Position numbers and translations under genes: made by a program. A DNA stretch of 64,000 nt from Streptomyces sp. BA2. GTDB lineage: Bacteria > Actinomycetota > Actinomycetes > Streptomycetales > Streptomycetaceae. Of the stretch, positions 7,496 to 16,746 are shown piece after piece. The notes below the pieces were generated by a model. It saw only the letters and a program-made list of their open reading frames with translations. It searched no databases and was not told the DNA's origin. The stretch lies in contig NZ_WSRO01000002.1 in assembly GCF_009769735.1 (NCBI RefSeq), positions 9,287,001 to 9,351,000 on the forward strand, in the 5' to 3' direction. Every line of letters starts with the position of its first letter. The first letter of the stretch is position 1.

Positions 7496-9089
7496 GGAGG
7501 ACACGCTTGCGCAAGAGGGAGAGGCCGGCACGTCCGAACATCTGACACTTGATCATCTTGATGTGGTTGACCCTGCCTTCGACCGGGCCGGAGTTCCAGC
7601 GTGTGGTCAGTCCTTGGACCACGGCTTCCCAGTCCTTTTCCAGGCCGTGCGCGAAGGTGCTGAGTCCGGGGAGGTCCTCAACATTGGTGGCGATGATCCA
7701 GTCCTTGAGGTGCTGGCCGGAGCGGGTGGTGAGGGTCTCGGCGAATGCACGGACATGCCTGTTGAGGGCGGTCAGCCCGGGGCAGCGGGCAAGGAGGGCG
7801 GTGAGCTGGCGGCGCTCTTCGATCCCCAGGTGCTCGGGGTGCCGCATCATCCAGCCGGTGACCTGCCGGACACCCGGCGGTGCGGGAGCCACCACGCGAA
7901 TTCGACGACGGCGTCTCGGCTGCAGGTAGTCACTGATCGGCTGGTAGCCACCCTGGTAGCCGAAGGCCCGAAGCTCGGCGTGCAGATGGACCGCGTTGGT
8001 GAAGCCCTGTGCCCAACGTTGGTCCAGGTGGGCCTTATAGGGGTCGAGTTGGCTGCGGCGAGGCTGGTGTCGCCCGCTCAGTAGTTCTTCAGGAGCTGCG
8101 GCGCGGGCTGTGCGGCGGACGGTGTTCCCGCCCATGTGTAGTTCCCGGGCGATCTCACGGATGCCGTGCCCCTGAGCCAAGAGACGGTGGATGGTTGCGT
8201 GGCGCTCGCGGATGCGGGCCTCGATCGGAGACATGAACTGCTCGACTTCTGCAGCGCCGGTGTCGTTCACCAGGCCGTCAGCGCTGGTGCCAGCCGCCTT
8301 GAGGCAGTGGCTGTGGCGGCGGACGCTGCGTTCGAGGGCGGTGCCGAGGTTCTGCCACAGGTGAAAGCGGTCGGCCACCTGGACTGCGTCCGGCGCACCG
8401 GCGCGGGCACCCTCAGCGTAGGCGCCGGCCCGGCCACGGCAGATGACCGCGGAACCGGGTTGCTCTCGCAGCCAAGTGGCCAGCGTCGCGGCGTCACGGC
8501 CGGGCAGCAGGTCGAGGGGCCGGTGGGTTTCGCAGTCGATGAGGACGGTGCCGTAGTGCTGCCCGCGCCTGGTAGCGAAGTCGTCGACTCCGAGGACCCT
8601 CGGGACATTCCAGGCTGGATCAGGGACGTTCATGACTGCGCGCAACAGCGTCATCCGGCTCACTCGGGTGTTCAGGACGATCGCGAGCCGGCTTCCGGCC
8701 CGACCAGCGAGGGCGATGGCCACAGCTTCCAGAACCCGCTGGGCGGCAGGCGTTCGGCGGCCATAGCGCACGGTCAACCCCCTGACTTGCTCAGCGAACG
8801 TACGGCGAGCGCAACCGGCGTTCTCGCAGTACAACCGCCGGACGGTCAGGTCGATCCGTACCGCCTGGCCACCCACCGGTCCATCGGCAAGGTGCCGTTC
8901 GTAGGTGCTGTGTACCCGTCCGGATGCTGTCGTGCAGTCTGGACACACCACGTCGAGCCCCCGGGTTCTCGCCTCGACGTGAACCACCTCGTTCACCCGG
9001 AAGACCGATTCCACCAACACGGCGTCGAGATAAGGGAACAGCAGGCCGACCAGCTCATCACACCGCACCACGATCCCAGACAACGTCAT
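7479..9089 (-). CDS. ISL3-family transposase
   Basis: This encodes 536 residues, full length. The N-terminal zinc-binding domain has the paired cysteines of ISL3 transposases (VVCPDCTTASGRVHS and LYCENAGCARRTFAEQ). The catalytic region begins at VLGVDDFATRRGQHYGTVLID and continues with AVQVADRFHLWQNL, both diagnostic of the family. A helix-turn-helix-like segment (GHGIREIARELHMGGNTVRR) follows in the inserted domain. The last third contains the NVEDLPGLSTFAHGLEKDW and GRVNHIKMIKCQMFGRAG blocks with the final acidic residue. The start ATG at 9089 lies about 30 bp inside the right terminal repeat. Confidence 0.9.
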   Translation of the reverse strand: MTLSGIVVRCDELVGLLFPYLDAVLVESVFRVNEVVHVEARTRGLDVVCPDCTTASGRVHSTYERHLADGPVGGQAVRIDLTVRRLYCENAGCARRTFAEQVRGLTVRYGRRTPAAQRVLEAVAIALAGRAGSRLAIVLNTRVSRMTLLRAVMNVPDPAWNVPRVLGVDDFATRRGQHYGTVLIDCETHRPLDLLPGRDAATLATWLREQPGSAVICRGRAGAYAEGARAGAPDAVQVADRFHLWQNLGTALERSVRRHSHCLKAAGTSADGLVNDTGAAEVEQFMSPIEARIRERHATIHRLLAQGHGIREIARELHMGGNTVRRTARAAAPEELLSGRHQPRRSQLDPYKAHLDQRWAQGFTNAVHLHAELRAFGYQGGYQPISDYLQPRRRRRIRVVAPAPPGVRQVTGWMMRHPEHLGIEERRQLTALLARCPGLTALNRHVRAFAETLTTRSGQHLKDWIIATNVEDLPGLSTFAHGLEKDWEAVVQGLTTRWNSGPVEGRVNHIKMIKCQMFGRAGLSLLRKRVLLTAAR

Positions 9090-9377
9090 GTCACCAAGGC
9101 CGAACCGCTCCGATCGTCCTCACGGAATTCGTGCCTGATCCCCCAACCAAATGACATAGCCAAGGGCAGGCCTCATGCCGGCAGGGGAGGTGGTCGCAGC
9201 CCTACCACGTCAGGCGCCCTCCGAGGACGAACTACAGTCCTGTTGGAATTCCAGGCGCGACGCGACTGCTGAGCGGAGCCCCGGGCCGGATCCAGCGGCG
9301 CCGGACACCACCGCTCACGCCGCCGCCCGGACGCCGCCGATTTCACCCGGCCGTATCACCGATGGGAAGCAGGGCGC

Positions 9378-10064
9378 ATGACCGTCAGTCTCACCATGTA
9401 CGACACCCCGCGACCGCGCAGGAGCGCGCAAGCCACCGGGCTTCTGGTGCCGCCTCTGTATCCCGTCCACATCGCGGGTCCGGGAGTGCAGCCCCACGTC
9501 CTGGCGCACGTGGAGCGCGAGCTTCCGCCCGGCGGCGTCCCCGCGTACCGCGGCGACCGCAAGAGGGGGACCCGATCCTTCCTCCTGTGGGCCGACGAGG
9601 GACGTGCGCAGACGCTGGCCCGTCTGGTCACGCAGTTCACCGAGGGGCACTGTGTGACCTATCAGGTGCTTGACGCCTACGGGCAGATCATCGGCACCAT
9701 TACGCGGCGGAAGGCGTTCAGGGGCGGCGGGTTGCGTGTCCGCTGGACGGTGTCGCAGGCTGGTGTGCCGGACGCCGTGGGCTACAAGGGACGGCTGTTC
9801 TGGTGGGCCTTCTGCTGGCTGTTGTCTCCTCTGCTTCCCTTCGCCCTCGTCGCCGCCGTGCTGGATAACGGCGACCTCCCGCGCGCGCCACGGCGCGTGA
9901 GATGGCGTGCGGACGGCCAGATAGCTATGGAGCACAAACCGTCGTCCAACGCGGTACTGCTCCGTGGTCCAGGCCTTGATCCCCGGGTCGGCGCCGCGCT
10001 CGCGGCGCTGCTGACGTCATTCAGGGGCTGGTATCGGACGTCATGGGACGACCAGAAGGAATAG
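9378..10064 (+). CDS. Hypothetical protein with a possible scramblase-like (LURP-one) fold
   Basis: This encodes 228 residues. The middle third reads as successive beta strands with turn motifs typical of tubby/LURP-one-type domains (VTYQVLDAYGQIIGTITRR, then LRVRWTVSQAGVPDAVGYKG). A hydrophobic segment (WWAFCWLLSPLLPFALVAAVL) follows near residue 140-160, and a final soluble tail. This could be a membrane-attached beta barrel. The family call is a fold-level guess; function unknown. ATG at 9378 has a weak purine-rich site upstream. Confidence 0.55.
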   Translation: MTVSLTMYDTPRPRRSAQATGLLVPPLYPVHIAGPGVQPHVLAHVERELPPGGVPAYRGDRKRGTRSFLLWADEGRAQTLARLVTQFTEGHCVTYQVLDAYGQIIGTITRRKAFRGGGLRVRWTVSQAGVPDAVGYKGRLFWWAFCWLLSPLLPFALVAAVLDNGDLPRAPRRVRWRADGQIAMEHKPSSNAVLLRGPGLDPRVGAALAALLTSFRGWYRTSWDDQKE

Positions 10065-10419
10065 CTGGGTGTTTTGAATCCGGTTTGCTGGCATTAATCG
10101 GCTTTGGGCGCGGCTCTGCTGAAGGGAGGGGTCACCGCCTCGGGCCTGTCGGACCCTCCGCGTGGTGCGCGGCATGAACGATCCGATATGGACCGGCGTT
10201 CGACAGCGGGTTGAGGCGCTCGGTGCCCTGGCTGACAGCACTGAGGTGTTCGGCATTTCCGCCTCATGGTGGGCCGGAGAGAACAGGACCGGATCGCCCT
10301 CGGCCAGCCTGCCCCTGGCGATCAGCCGCTTCGGTCCACCGCCGCACGCCACTGAGGAGACGATTCCGTCTGGCAGGCGAGGGTGCTCACGGCTGGAGTC
10401 CGTCCGGCCCAGGCCTAGT
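10065..10419. other. Intergenic stretch with no clear gene
   Basis: Open frames here are extensions of antisense frames from the next gene. I see no motif, repeat or RNA gene. Confidence 0.35.
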
Positions 10420-11056
10420 TCAGCCGGTGGAGGTCTCCGGCTGCGGTGCGGCGGGAGAGCCTGCCGGGGTGGCTGTGGTGTAGAAGACGGAGGAGCCCTG
10501 CTTGGTGCGGTGGGCGCGGCCCTTGGCGACCAGGCCTTCCACGGTGGTGCGTACGACGGTGGTTTTGATGGTGCGCTCGGGGCAGGCCCAGGTGAGTGCA
10601 GTGGTGATCTCGGCGGCGGAGCGCGGTTCGTTGCGCTGGCCGAGGTGGCTGTGGATCAGTTCGACCAGCGATGGACCGGACGCTGGAGCGGTCGCCTTCT
10701 TCGCGGCGAACTTGGGCGCACTCTTCGCCGGATTGTCCTGGGCCTTGGACTTGGCGGCCGCAGGCTCCTTCGTCCGGGCGGCATCGGAGTATTTCGTACT
10801 CGCCCGCGGGCCAGGCACAGCGCCCTTGCGAGGTGTCGCCTTCTTGGCGGCGGCCGCCGGGGCGGTGGGGGAGCCCAGTGCCTGCTGCATGCTCAGCAGC
10901 ACCGCGTGGTCGCTCTCCAGCCCTGCAACTGCTCCTTCAGCGCCGCGACATCGACCCCGACGCGTTCTTGTTCCTTACGGTTGGTCTCCAGGTCCGCGGC
11001 TACTTGGGCGGCGTAGTGGGCCTGCACTCCGGCAGCTTCCGACTGGATGTCTGGCA
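10420..11056 (-). pseudogene. Coiled-coil / Lys-Ala linker / winged-helix protein with one frameshift
   Basis: From ATG at 11056 the frame reads MPDIQSEAAGVQAHYAAQ through a coiled coil to LKEQLQG and then falls out of frame. Adding one base in the ggg run near 10920 joins it to LESDHAVLLSMQQALG, a long Lys/Ala/Pro-rich linker, and a C-terminal winged-helix-like domain (LVELIHSHLGQRNEPRSAAE, then TVVRTTVEGLVAKGRAH). Intact relatives of this layout are common in Streptomyces. The linker resembles histone H1-type DNA-binding tails. Either a real 1-base deletion or a sequencing error in a G-run explains the break; if translated from the internal GTG at 10902 the product would lack its coiled coil. 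Confidence 0.6.
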
Positions 11057-11159
11057 TAACAGTGACCTTTCGTCAATGCACACGCTCGTGCAGGGTGCAG
11101 ATCGTGCTCATGATCGGGCGCTCCCTGCTTGGACTACTCGCTGTCCTACCTGCACAGGT

Positions 11160-11620
11160 GGCAACTCATGCGCGGGTGGGGGAGGAGGGTACGCGCTTGC
11201 GATCGCGAGGTGGGTGCTTTGGATGAACACCGACCCTGATCTCCAAGGGAGGCGGTGGCCGCTGCCAGGCAAGTAGCGGCTGATCCGGGGCAGTTGAGGG
11301 GCGAGCTGCCGAGGATAGGTCCGCTCGACGACCCAGCGTTGCGGGATCGCCTTGAAGTCTTTGACGCCCGGGGCGCGTTGGATCACTTCCACGTCGATGC
11401 CGAGGCGGGCGCCGTCGTCGATGGCTTTGGTGCGGTAGCCGCTGTCGGCCCAGGCTTTGGTCACGCGAGGGTGAGTGGCGGCGATGTGAGACATCAGGTG
11501 CATGCCGCCGACGTTGTCGGAAACGCCTGCCGCGGTGACCCAGACAGCCAGGAGCAGGCCGAGGGTGAGGTAGTTCCGCGGGGTGGGGTTGGCCCCAGGC
11601 ACGATTCGGGGGCGGACCAC
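11160..11620 (-). pseudogene. IS5-type transposase fragment (C-terminal half, decayed)
   Basis: The frame gives TLGLLLAVWVTAAGVSDN, then HPRVTKAWADSGYRTKAI and IPQRWVVERTY, the typical central and C-terminal blocks of IS5 transposases with the second aspartate and the final glutamate. The N-terminal third is absent and the reading after VVERT no longer matches the family, indicating a further frameshift or replacement. No terminal repeats are visible. Confidence 0.65.
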
Positions 11621-11658
11621 AGTGAGCCGGAGGTGGCGCCGCGCCTAGCGTGCGGTGC

Positions 11659-13188
11659 ATGAGAATCAACGTGTGTTCACGGGGCGCCGTCGCCGCCGCG
11701 GCGATGCTGGCCGTCGGGGCGGGGACGCTGCCCGCCGCGGCCTCGTCCACGGCCGAGCCTCTCGGCCGGTACTACGATCAGGCCGTCGACTGGCAGGACT
11801 GCGCCCTCGGCCCCGATGACACCGCCGGAAAGAAGCTCGACGCCGCGGGCGCCCGGTGTGCCGACATCACCGTGCCCCTCGACTACTCCGACCCGGGCGG
11901 CCGGACCATCACCGTCGCCATCTCCCGCCTGCGCGCCACCGATCCCGCGCACCGCGTCGGCACGATGCTGCTCAACAACGGCGGCCCCGGCGGACCGAGC
12001 CTCGAAATGCCGCCCGGCATGGCCGGGTTCATGGGGAAGACCGCCGGGAAGTTCGACCTGATCGGCATGGATCCGCGGTTCGTCGGCCGTTCCACGCCGC
12101 TGGACTGCGGCTGGGACGTCGGCTCGATGGTCTTCTCCGCAGGCCGGGACCGGACGGGGTTCAAGCGGTCGGTCACCCGTGGGCGCGACCTCGCCGAACG
12201 GTGCCGGCGCACCAACGGTGACGTACTGCCGTACATCACCACCCGTAACACCGCCCGTGACATGGATGTCGTCAGGGCCGCGCTGGGCGAGAAGCGGATC
12301 TCGTACTTCGGTTTCTCCTACGGCAGTTACCTCGGCCAGGTCTTCACCGAGCTCTTCCCCGGTCGCACCGACCGCATGGTGCTCGACGGAGTCATCGACC
12401 CCGCCAGGTACAGCCAGACGCTCCTGGAGGACTCCACCGCGGCCAATGAACGGGCCCTGCGCGACTGGGCGGCCTGGACCTCGGCGCGCCACAAGACGTA
12501 TGGCCTCGGCCGCACCCCGAAGGCCGTGCTGGCCACGGTGGACCGGATCGAGGAGGCCGCGGCCGAGAAGCCCCTGCGGGTCGGGACGTTCCGCGTCGAC
12601 GAACACTTCTTGCCGATCGTCTTCTTCGGGGGCCTCGGGAGCGATCTCGACGCGGCCCGGGCCGAACTGGCCACCGCGACCCGCACCCTCGCGCGGGCGG
12701 CCGACCGTGAGCGCGTCACGCCGAAACCCTGGCTGACGGGGATGCTGGCGTCCACGACGACCAAGGCCGGGTCGCACCAGGGCAGTGCCCAGGCGGCCAT
12801 CCTCTGCGGGGATGTCGCGACCCGGCGCGGGACCGAGAGCTACTGGCGCAACATTCAGGCCGACCGGGCCACGGCTCCCTTCGCGAGTCCCCTGACGCAC
12901 AACATCACGGCGTGCGAGTTCTGGGACCGCCCCGCCGAGACGCCGACCGTCGTTGACAACGACGTGCCCGCGCTGCTGGTCAACGCCACGGGTGACACCC
13001 GGACCACCTACTCCGGGGCACGGCAGGCGCGGAAGCAGTGGTCACGCTCCCGGCTGATCACCGTGCCCGGGGCCAACCAGCACGGTGTTTACGGTGACTA
13101 CGGCAACGCCTGCGTGGACGGGCAGGTGAACGACTACCTGGCCACGGGCAAGCTGCCCCGGCGCGACCAGATATGCGACGCCCGGTAG
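11659..13188 (+). CDS. Exported tripeptidyl aminopeptidase-type alpha/beta hydrolase (S33, TAP-like)
   Basis: This encodes about 509 residues. A Sec-type signal (MRINVCSRGAVAAAAMLAVG) precedes the mature enzyme, which opens with the YDQAVDWQDC segment shared with the secreted Streptomyces proteins SlpD, SlpE and Tap. The oxyanion region is NNGGPGGPS, the nucleophile serine lies in GFSYGSYLG, the acid in the C-terminal VNATGDTRTTY segment and the catalytic histidine in PGANQHGVYG. A TAP-like C-terminal domain is present with paired cysteines. These enzymes remove tripeptides from peptide N-termini outside the cell. The gene stands alone, next to IS debris on its upstream side. ATG at 11659 is chosen because it leads directly into the signal; no strong ribosome site is visible. 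Confidence 0.85.
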   Translation: MRINVCSRGAVAAAAMLAVGAGTLPAAASSTAEPLGRYYDQAVDWQDCALGPDDTAGKKLDAAGARCADITVPLDYSDPGGRTITVAISRLRATDPAHRVGTMLLNNGGPGGPSLEMPPGMAGFMGKTAGKFDLIGMDPRFVGRSTPLDCGWDVGSMVFSAGRDRTGFKRSVTRGRDLAERCRRTNGDVLPYITTRNTARDMDVVRAALGEKRISYFGFSYGSYLGQVFTELFPGRTDRMVLDGVIDPARYSQTLLEDSTAANERALRDWAAWTSARHKTYGLGRTPKAVLATVDRIEEAAAEKPLRVGTFRVDEHFLPIVFFGGLGSDLDAARAELATATRTLARAADRERVTPKPWLTGMLASTTTKAGSHQGSAQAAILCGDVATRRGTESYWRNIQADRATAPFASPLTHNITACEFWDRPAETPTVVDNDVPALLVNATGDTRTTYSGARQARKQWSRSRLITVPGANQHGVYGDYGNACVDGQVNDYLATGKLPRRDQICDAR

Positions 13189-13299
13189 CCGGGTGAACCG
13201 CGTGAGCGGCCGCTCCCTGTCCCACGAAGGCGCGGCCACTCAGCTCACAGGTGGCGCCGCCCACTGATCATCCATCGGCGGCGCCCGTCAGGTTGTCAC

Positions 13300-13830
13300 C
13301 CCTGCACCCGACGCCTGCCCGTCCCCGCGACGCTCACACTCGCCGCCGGGCGTTTCCGCCGCCGGTGACCATCCGGCGGTGCCGGGGGAGCCCGTCGCCG
13401 CCCCGGTGGGCGCGTGCGCAGGCCATCGTCTGTGGCCTGGCCATGACCGTGGTGTCGTCCAGCGCGGCGGTCTCCACTGTGATCCGTAGGGGGCCGGGCA
13501 CCAGGCCGCGGACGTCGAAGAAGGACTGGCAGCCCTCGTACTGCTCGTCCATCTCGTCGGAGTAGGCGGTGACGCGCGGGTTGAACAGGACGATCGGCGC
13601 TGCGTCGGGCTCGGCGGGCTGGACGACGGCCGCCGCCCGTGCGACGGCGATCTGCGGGGCGGCGATCCCCGTGCCCTTGGTGAAGGGTTGGACCTGTCCG
13701 ATGCGCTCCATAGAGGCGAATAGCTCTCCACGGCCTGCTCCGCGTCCTCGCGGTCGGCGGGGAGGTCGAAGGGGCGGGCGGGCTCGGTGAGGATGCGAGC
13801 GCCGTACTGCACGACGCCGAGGTCACGCAT
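13300..13830 (-). pseudogene. def-like: Peptide deformylase-like gene, frameshifted and lacking the HExxH site
   Basis: From ATG at 13830 the frame reads MRDLGVVQYGARILTEPARP, a deformylase N-terminus, then breaks near 13720. One base of compensation joins it to LFASMERIGQVQPFTKGTGI AAPQIAV, the first catalytic motif region. The second motif is present as YEGCQSFFDVRG (Gln in place of the usual Leu, with the metal-binding Cys kept). The expected HExxH metal site does not appear in any frame downstream. With a frameshift and a lost metal ligand pair this cannot be an active deformylase. Confidence 0.7.
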
Positions 13831-13938
13831 CTGCTCGCTGGGACGCGCCTGGATCACCTGCACTCCCGTTGACTCACGTCTCGTTCGGGTCGTGCCCGAA
13901 AGCGTCAATCAAGACGATATTGGGCGTGCAAGGCCGGT

Positions 13939-14476
13939 GTGGCGGTGGACCAGGTGAAGACGCGCATAAAGTGCCCATCTCGTTGTCAGCCGACCGACAC
14001 GGACATCATCTACGGGCACATGCGCACACTAATCAGCGGCCAGTACGGTTCACGCTCTCGCGGAGGCATCCACGACCTGCTGGACTTCGAGACGGCCCGC
14101 ACGGTCGCCGAGCACCTCAGCGCGTCCACGAGGCCCTCCAGGAGGGCGAGGGAGTATCCGGCCCGGCCGCCCGACGCCTCATCCACGCCGCCACCCAGCA
14201 ACAGCACCGCTTCGGCGGCATGATCGCCACCGTCCGGCAGGCCCGCAGCCTGCTGGCCGACCCTACCCTGAACGTCTTCGAGAACAAGGAAGCCTTCCTG
14301 TTCTGCAACTACGACCGGGCCAAAGCCCTTTGCCACCCCGGCCGCGGCGGCAAGAAGGAGACCCCGAGCCTGGACCGCTGCCGCAGCAACTGTGCGAACA
14401 TCGCCCGCACCGACAGCCAGGTGCTGCGGATGAAGGTCGCCGCCAAGAGCCTGCAGACCCAGGCCTCCTCCGGGCT
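13939..14476 (+). pseudogene. Mobile-element protein (integrase-associated type), frameshifted
   Basis: Two frames make up one protein. The first gives LISGQYGSRSRGGIHDLLDF and ETARTVAEHLS. After a lost base or two near 14125 the second gives HEALQEGEGVSGPAARRL, then NVFENKEAFLFCNYDRAKAL and SLDRCRSNCANIARTD. I recognise this set of blocks, with a cysteine-rich pair, from Streptomyces genomic islands, where it is often near integrases; I cannot give a proven function. It ends beside the CRISPR-like repeat. Confidence 0.55.
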
Positions 14477-14477
14477 C

Positions 14478-14506
14478 GGGACCATCCCCGCGCGTGCGGG
14501 GAGCAG
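14478..14506 (+). CRISPR. Relic single type I-E-like CRISPR repeat
   Basis: The 29-base unit begins gggaccatccccgcgcgtgc and forms the internal CCCCGC/GCGGGG palindrome of actinomycete type I-E repeats. No second perfect copy lies 61 bp away in either direction. Two weaker look-alikes occur at 14651-14678 and 14699-14726, but their spacing (48 bp) is irregular. No cas gene is in the window. I read this as a remnant, not an array. Confidence 0.5.
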
Positions 14507-14786
14507 ACTCCTTCACCAGCTATTCTGCCGCTACCAACCCGCAGATCTCAGCACTTTCACCGAGGCCGGCAAACCCGACAAAGCGCTCCGCGCCGCTTCA
14601 CAAGGCACTCCGCCTGCGCCGATCGCTACTCCGCCCTGGAGTCCAATACCGGATCATCCCCCGCACGCGTCGGACGACGACGCGTGCCCCGTGCGCTGGG
14701 GACCACCCCCGCAAGTACGGGAGACCTGATCCACGTCGCAGGCCGTTGTTTCCGCTGTCTCCGTTCTGCCGCTGACGCGGCCGCAG

Positions 14787-15014
14787 TTGGCCGAGGCCCG
14801 TCGCATGCGCGCGGTCGAGTTGTTCGAGCAAAGACGTTCTTCATCCGAGGTCGCGCGGATGGTGGGGATGCACCCCGAGAGCGTGCGGCGGCGTCCAGCC
14901 AGCGGCTGGCCGCCCAAACTGGATGACACCCAAGTCGAGCTGGTTCGAGCCGCGTTGGAGCAGGGCGCCCAGGCGCACGGGTTCGAGGCGGGCCTGTGGA
15001 CCTTGGAGACGCAG
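14787..15014 (+). pseudogene. IS630-type transposase, N-terminal fragment
   Basis: The frame reads MAEARRMRAVELFEQRRSSS and EVARMVGMHPESVRR, the helix-turn-helix of IS630 transposases. It is followed by GWPPKLDDTQVELVRAALEQ and AHGFEAGLWTLE. A few residues are missing around RRRPASGWP, indicating an internal lesion, and the sequence then ends at a junction with another transposase fragment near 15014. No catalytic domain is present. Confidence 0.7.
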
Positions 15015-15017
15015 ACG

Positions 15018-15229
15018 GTGGCCAGTTGAGCGGGCGAGAGACCCGGTCGCCCGTCCCGCGTGTACCAGTCGGCGAAGTCCTCGTCGCACCACAGTCCATC
15101 GAGGCGGTCACGTACCCATATCGCTGTCGTGCCACCCGGGTTGCTCGCCTGCGCGACCTGCACAGTCAGAGGCGGGACTTGCTCACCGGGACGGGGGCGA
15201 AGGGACAACAGGCACCTCGACAGCTGCAT
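15018..15229 (-). pseudogene. IS1182-type transposase, N-terminal fragment
   Basis: The minus-strand frame gives NPGGTTAIWVRDRLDGLWCD followed by EDFADWYTRDGRPGLSPAQLA, the opening of IS1182/IS5-related transposases. It stops making sense at about 15018, exactly where the IS630 fragment on the other strand ends. The two stubs are therefore joined head to head by a recombination or deletion. Confidence 0.7.
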
Positions 15230-15372
15230 CGGTCGGCGGAACTACCCGAGCATGCCCGTTGACCATGCTGCCGCACCGGGAAACTCCAAGATCCCCGACA
15301 GAGTCAAGCTCAAGAAGTGGGAGCCGGCGCTGCCGGCCCCACTCTTGCGCGACGCGACGTGTCGAGGAGCGA

Positions 15373-16746
15373 TCAGCCGCCGGACTGCACGGGCTCCAGC
15401 TTGATGCTGAAATGGCGAAGGATCGGCGACTGACCCACGATGCGGTAGCCGTGCACCGATTCGGGGTTTTTGGCTATGTCCGCCAGGGTGGCGGCGACAT
15501 GGTCGTAGTGGCTGCGGGTGTAGACCCGACGGGGGAGTGCCAGCCGCACGAGTTCATAAGGTGCGGTCTTGACGGAGTTGCCTTGTTCGTCCTCTTCCCC
15601 GAGGTACAGGCTGCCCAGCTCCGCCGAGCGGATGCCTCCGCGGAGGTAGAGCTCACAGACCAGTGCGGTGCCCGGGTACTGGTGCGGGGGGATGTGGGGC
15701 AACAGCCGCCCGGCGTTGACGTAGAGGGCGTGCAAACCTGCCGGCTCCACGATGTCGACTCCGGCCTCGCGGATGCGCGCGGCGAGGTAGGCGGCTATGT
15801 CGGCGCGTTCGGCGAGGTAGGCCGGTTCGGTGACTTCCACAAGTCCGCGGGCCATCATGTCGAGGTCACGGCCGGCCAGGCCGCCGTAGGTGGTGAAGCC
15901 CTCGGTGGCGATGAGCAGGCCCGCGCACTTCTCTGCGAGTTCAGGGTCCTTGAGACCGATGAAGCCGCCGATGTGGACGATGCCGTCCTTCTTCGCGCTC
16001 ATGACGCAGCCGTCCGCAAGGCGGAAGGCTTCCTCGGCGACCTGCCGGGGGGTGCGGTTGGCGTAGCCGGGCTCGCGCTGGATCACCAGCCAGGCGTTCT
16101 CCGCGAAACGCGCGGCATCCAGGATCAGGGGCACGTCGTGGCGGCGGCACAGTTCGGCGGTCCGGTACAGGTTCTCCATGCTGACCGGCTGGCCACCGCC
16201 ACCATTGTTGGTGATGGTCATCAGCACGGCCGCCACGGGCGCTTGATGCGCGTTGTCCAACGCCTGCTCAAGGGCGATCAGGTCGATGTTGCCCTTGAAC
16301 GGGTAATCGCTGTCGAGGTCCTTCGCCTCGGCGCAGGGCAGGTCGTAGGCCTGGCAGCCGGTCAGTTCGACGTTGGCGCGGGTGGTGTCGAAGTGGGTGT
16401 TGGACAGCACGCTCGTGCCGGGCTTGAGCAGCGCGGAGAACAGGATGCGCTCGGCGGCGCGGCCCTGGTGTGTCGGCAGGATGTGGGGATATCCGGTGAG
16501 TTCGGAGACGACCTCGTGCCACCGGTAGTAGCTGCGGCTGCCGGCGTAGGACTCGTCGCCGTGCATGCCCGCGGCGAGCTGGTCCGCGGAGATGGCACCG
16601 GTCCCCGAGTCGCTCAGCAGGTCGATGGTGACCTCGTCGGCACGCAGATCGAAGGGGTTGTAGGCGACCCGCTTCAGCGCGGCCTCACGTTCCGCACGGG
16701 TGGTGAACGCGATCGGCTCTACAACTTTGATGCGGTACGGCTCCAC
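15373..16746 (-). CDS. Tryptophanase / tyrosine phenol-lyase family PLP enzyme
   Basis: This encodes 457 residues, the normal length for beta-eliminating lyases. The PLP lysine is the second lysine of MSAKKDG (residue 253). The substrate-side motifs of the family are present: LLSDSGTGAIS near residue 45, YAGSRSYYR near 67, PTHQGRAAE near 91 and the carboxylate-binding MTITNNGGGGQPVSM near 178. These enzymes split L-tryptophan (or tyrosine) into indole (phenol), pyruvate and ammonia. The GTG start at 16746 has an AAAGGAAG site 8 bases upstream and lies 28 bases inside the end of the prenyltransferase gene, so translation is probably coupled. With that partner the likely substrate is a prenylated tryptophan, giving a prenylindole; this is inference. 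Confidence 0.85.
   Translation of the reverse strand: MEPYRIKVVEPIAFTTRAEREAALKRVAYNPFDLRADEVTIDLLSDSGTGAISADQLAAGMHGDESYAGSRSYYRWHEVVSELTGYPHILPTHQGRAAERILFSALLKPGTSVLSNTHFDTTRANVELTGCQAYDLPCAEAKDLDSDYPFKGNIDLIALEQALDNAHQAPVAAVLMTITNNGGGGQPVSMENLYRTAELCRRHDVPLILDAARFAENAWLVIQREPGYANRTPRQVAEEAFRLADGCVMSAKKDGIVHIGGFIGLKDPELAEKCAGLLIATEGFTTYGGLAGRDLDMMARGLVEVTEPAYLAERADIAAYLAARIREAGVDIVEPAGLHALYVNAGRLLPHIPPHQYPGTALVCELYLRGGIRSAELGSLYLGEEDEQGNSVKTAPYELVRLALPRRVYTRSHYDHVAATLADIAKNPESVHGYRIVGQSPILRHFSIKLEPVQSGG

Larger units (their letters stand above)
7141..9141 (-). mobile_element. ISL3-family insertion sequence with a passenger ORF
   Basis: Identical 23-bp inverted repeats lie at 7141-7163 and 9119-9141 and begin with GG. 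Between them are an ISL3 transposase on the minus strand and, between the transposase stop and the left repeat, a small membrane-protein frame on the + strand. No 8-bp target duplication is visible (cccgccgc versus cccaacca), so the element may have lost it by rearrangement. Perfect repeats and an unbroken transposase suggest that it was recently functional. Confidence 0.85.

Noticed and set aside
14651..14726. Full CRISPR array
   Set aside because: The look-alike repeats are degenerate and unevenly spaced, so I report only one relic.
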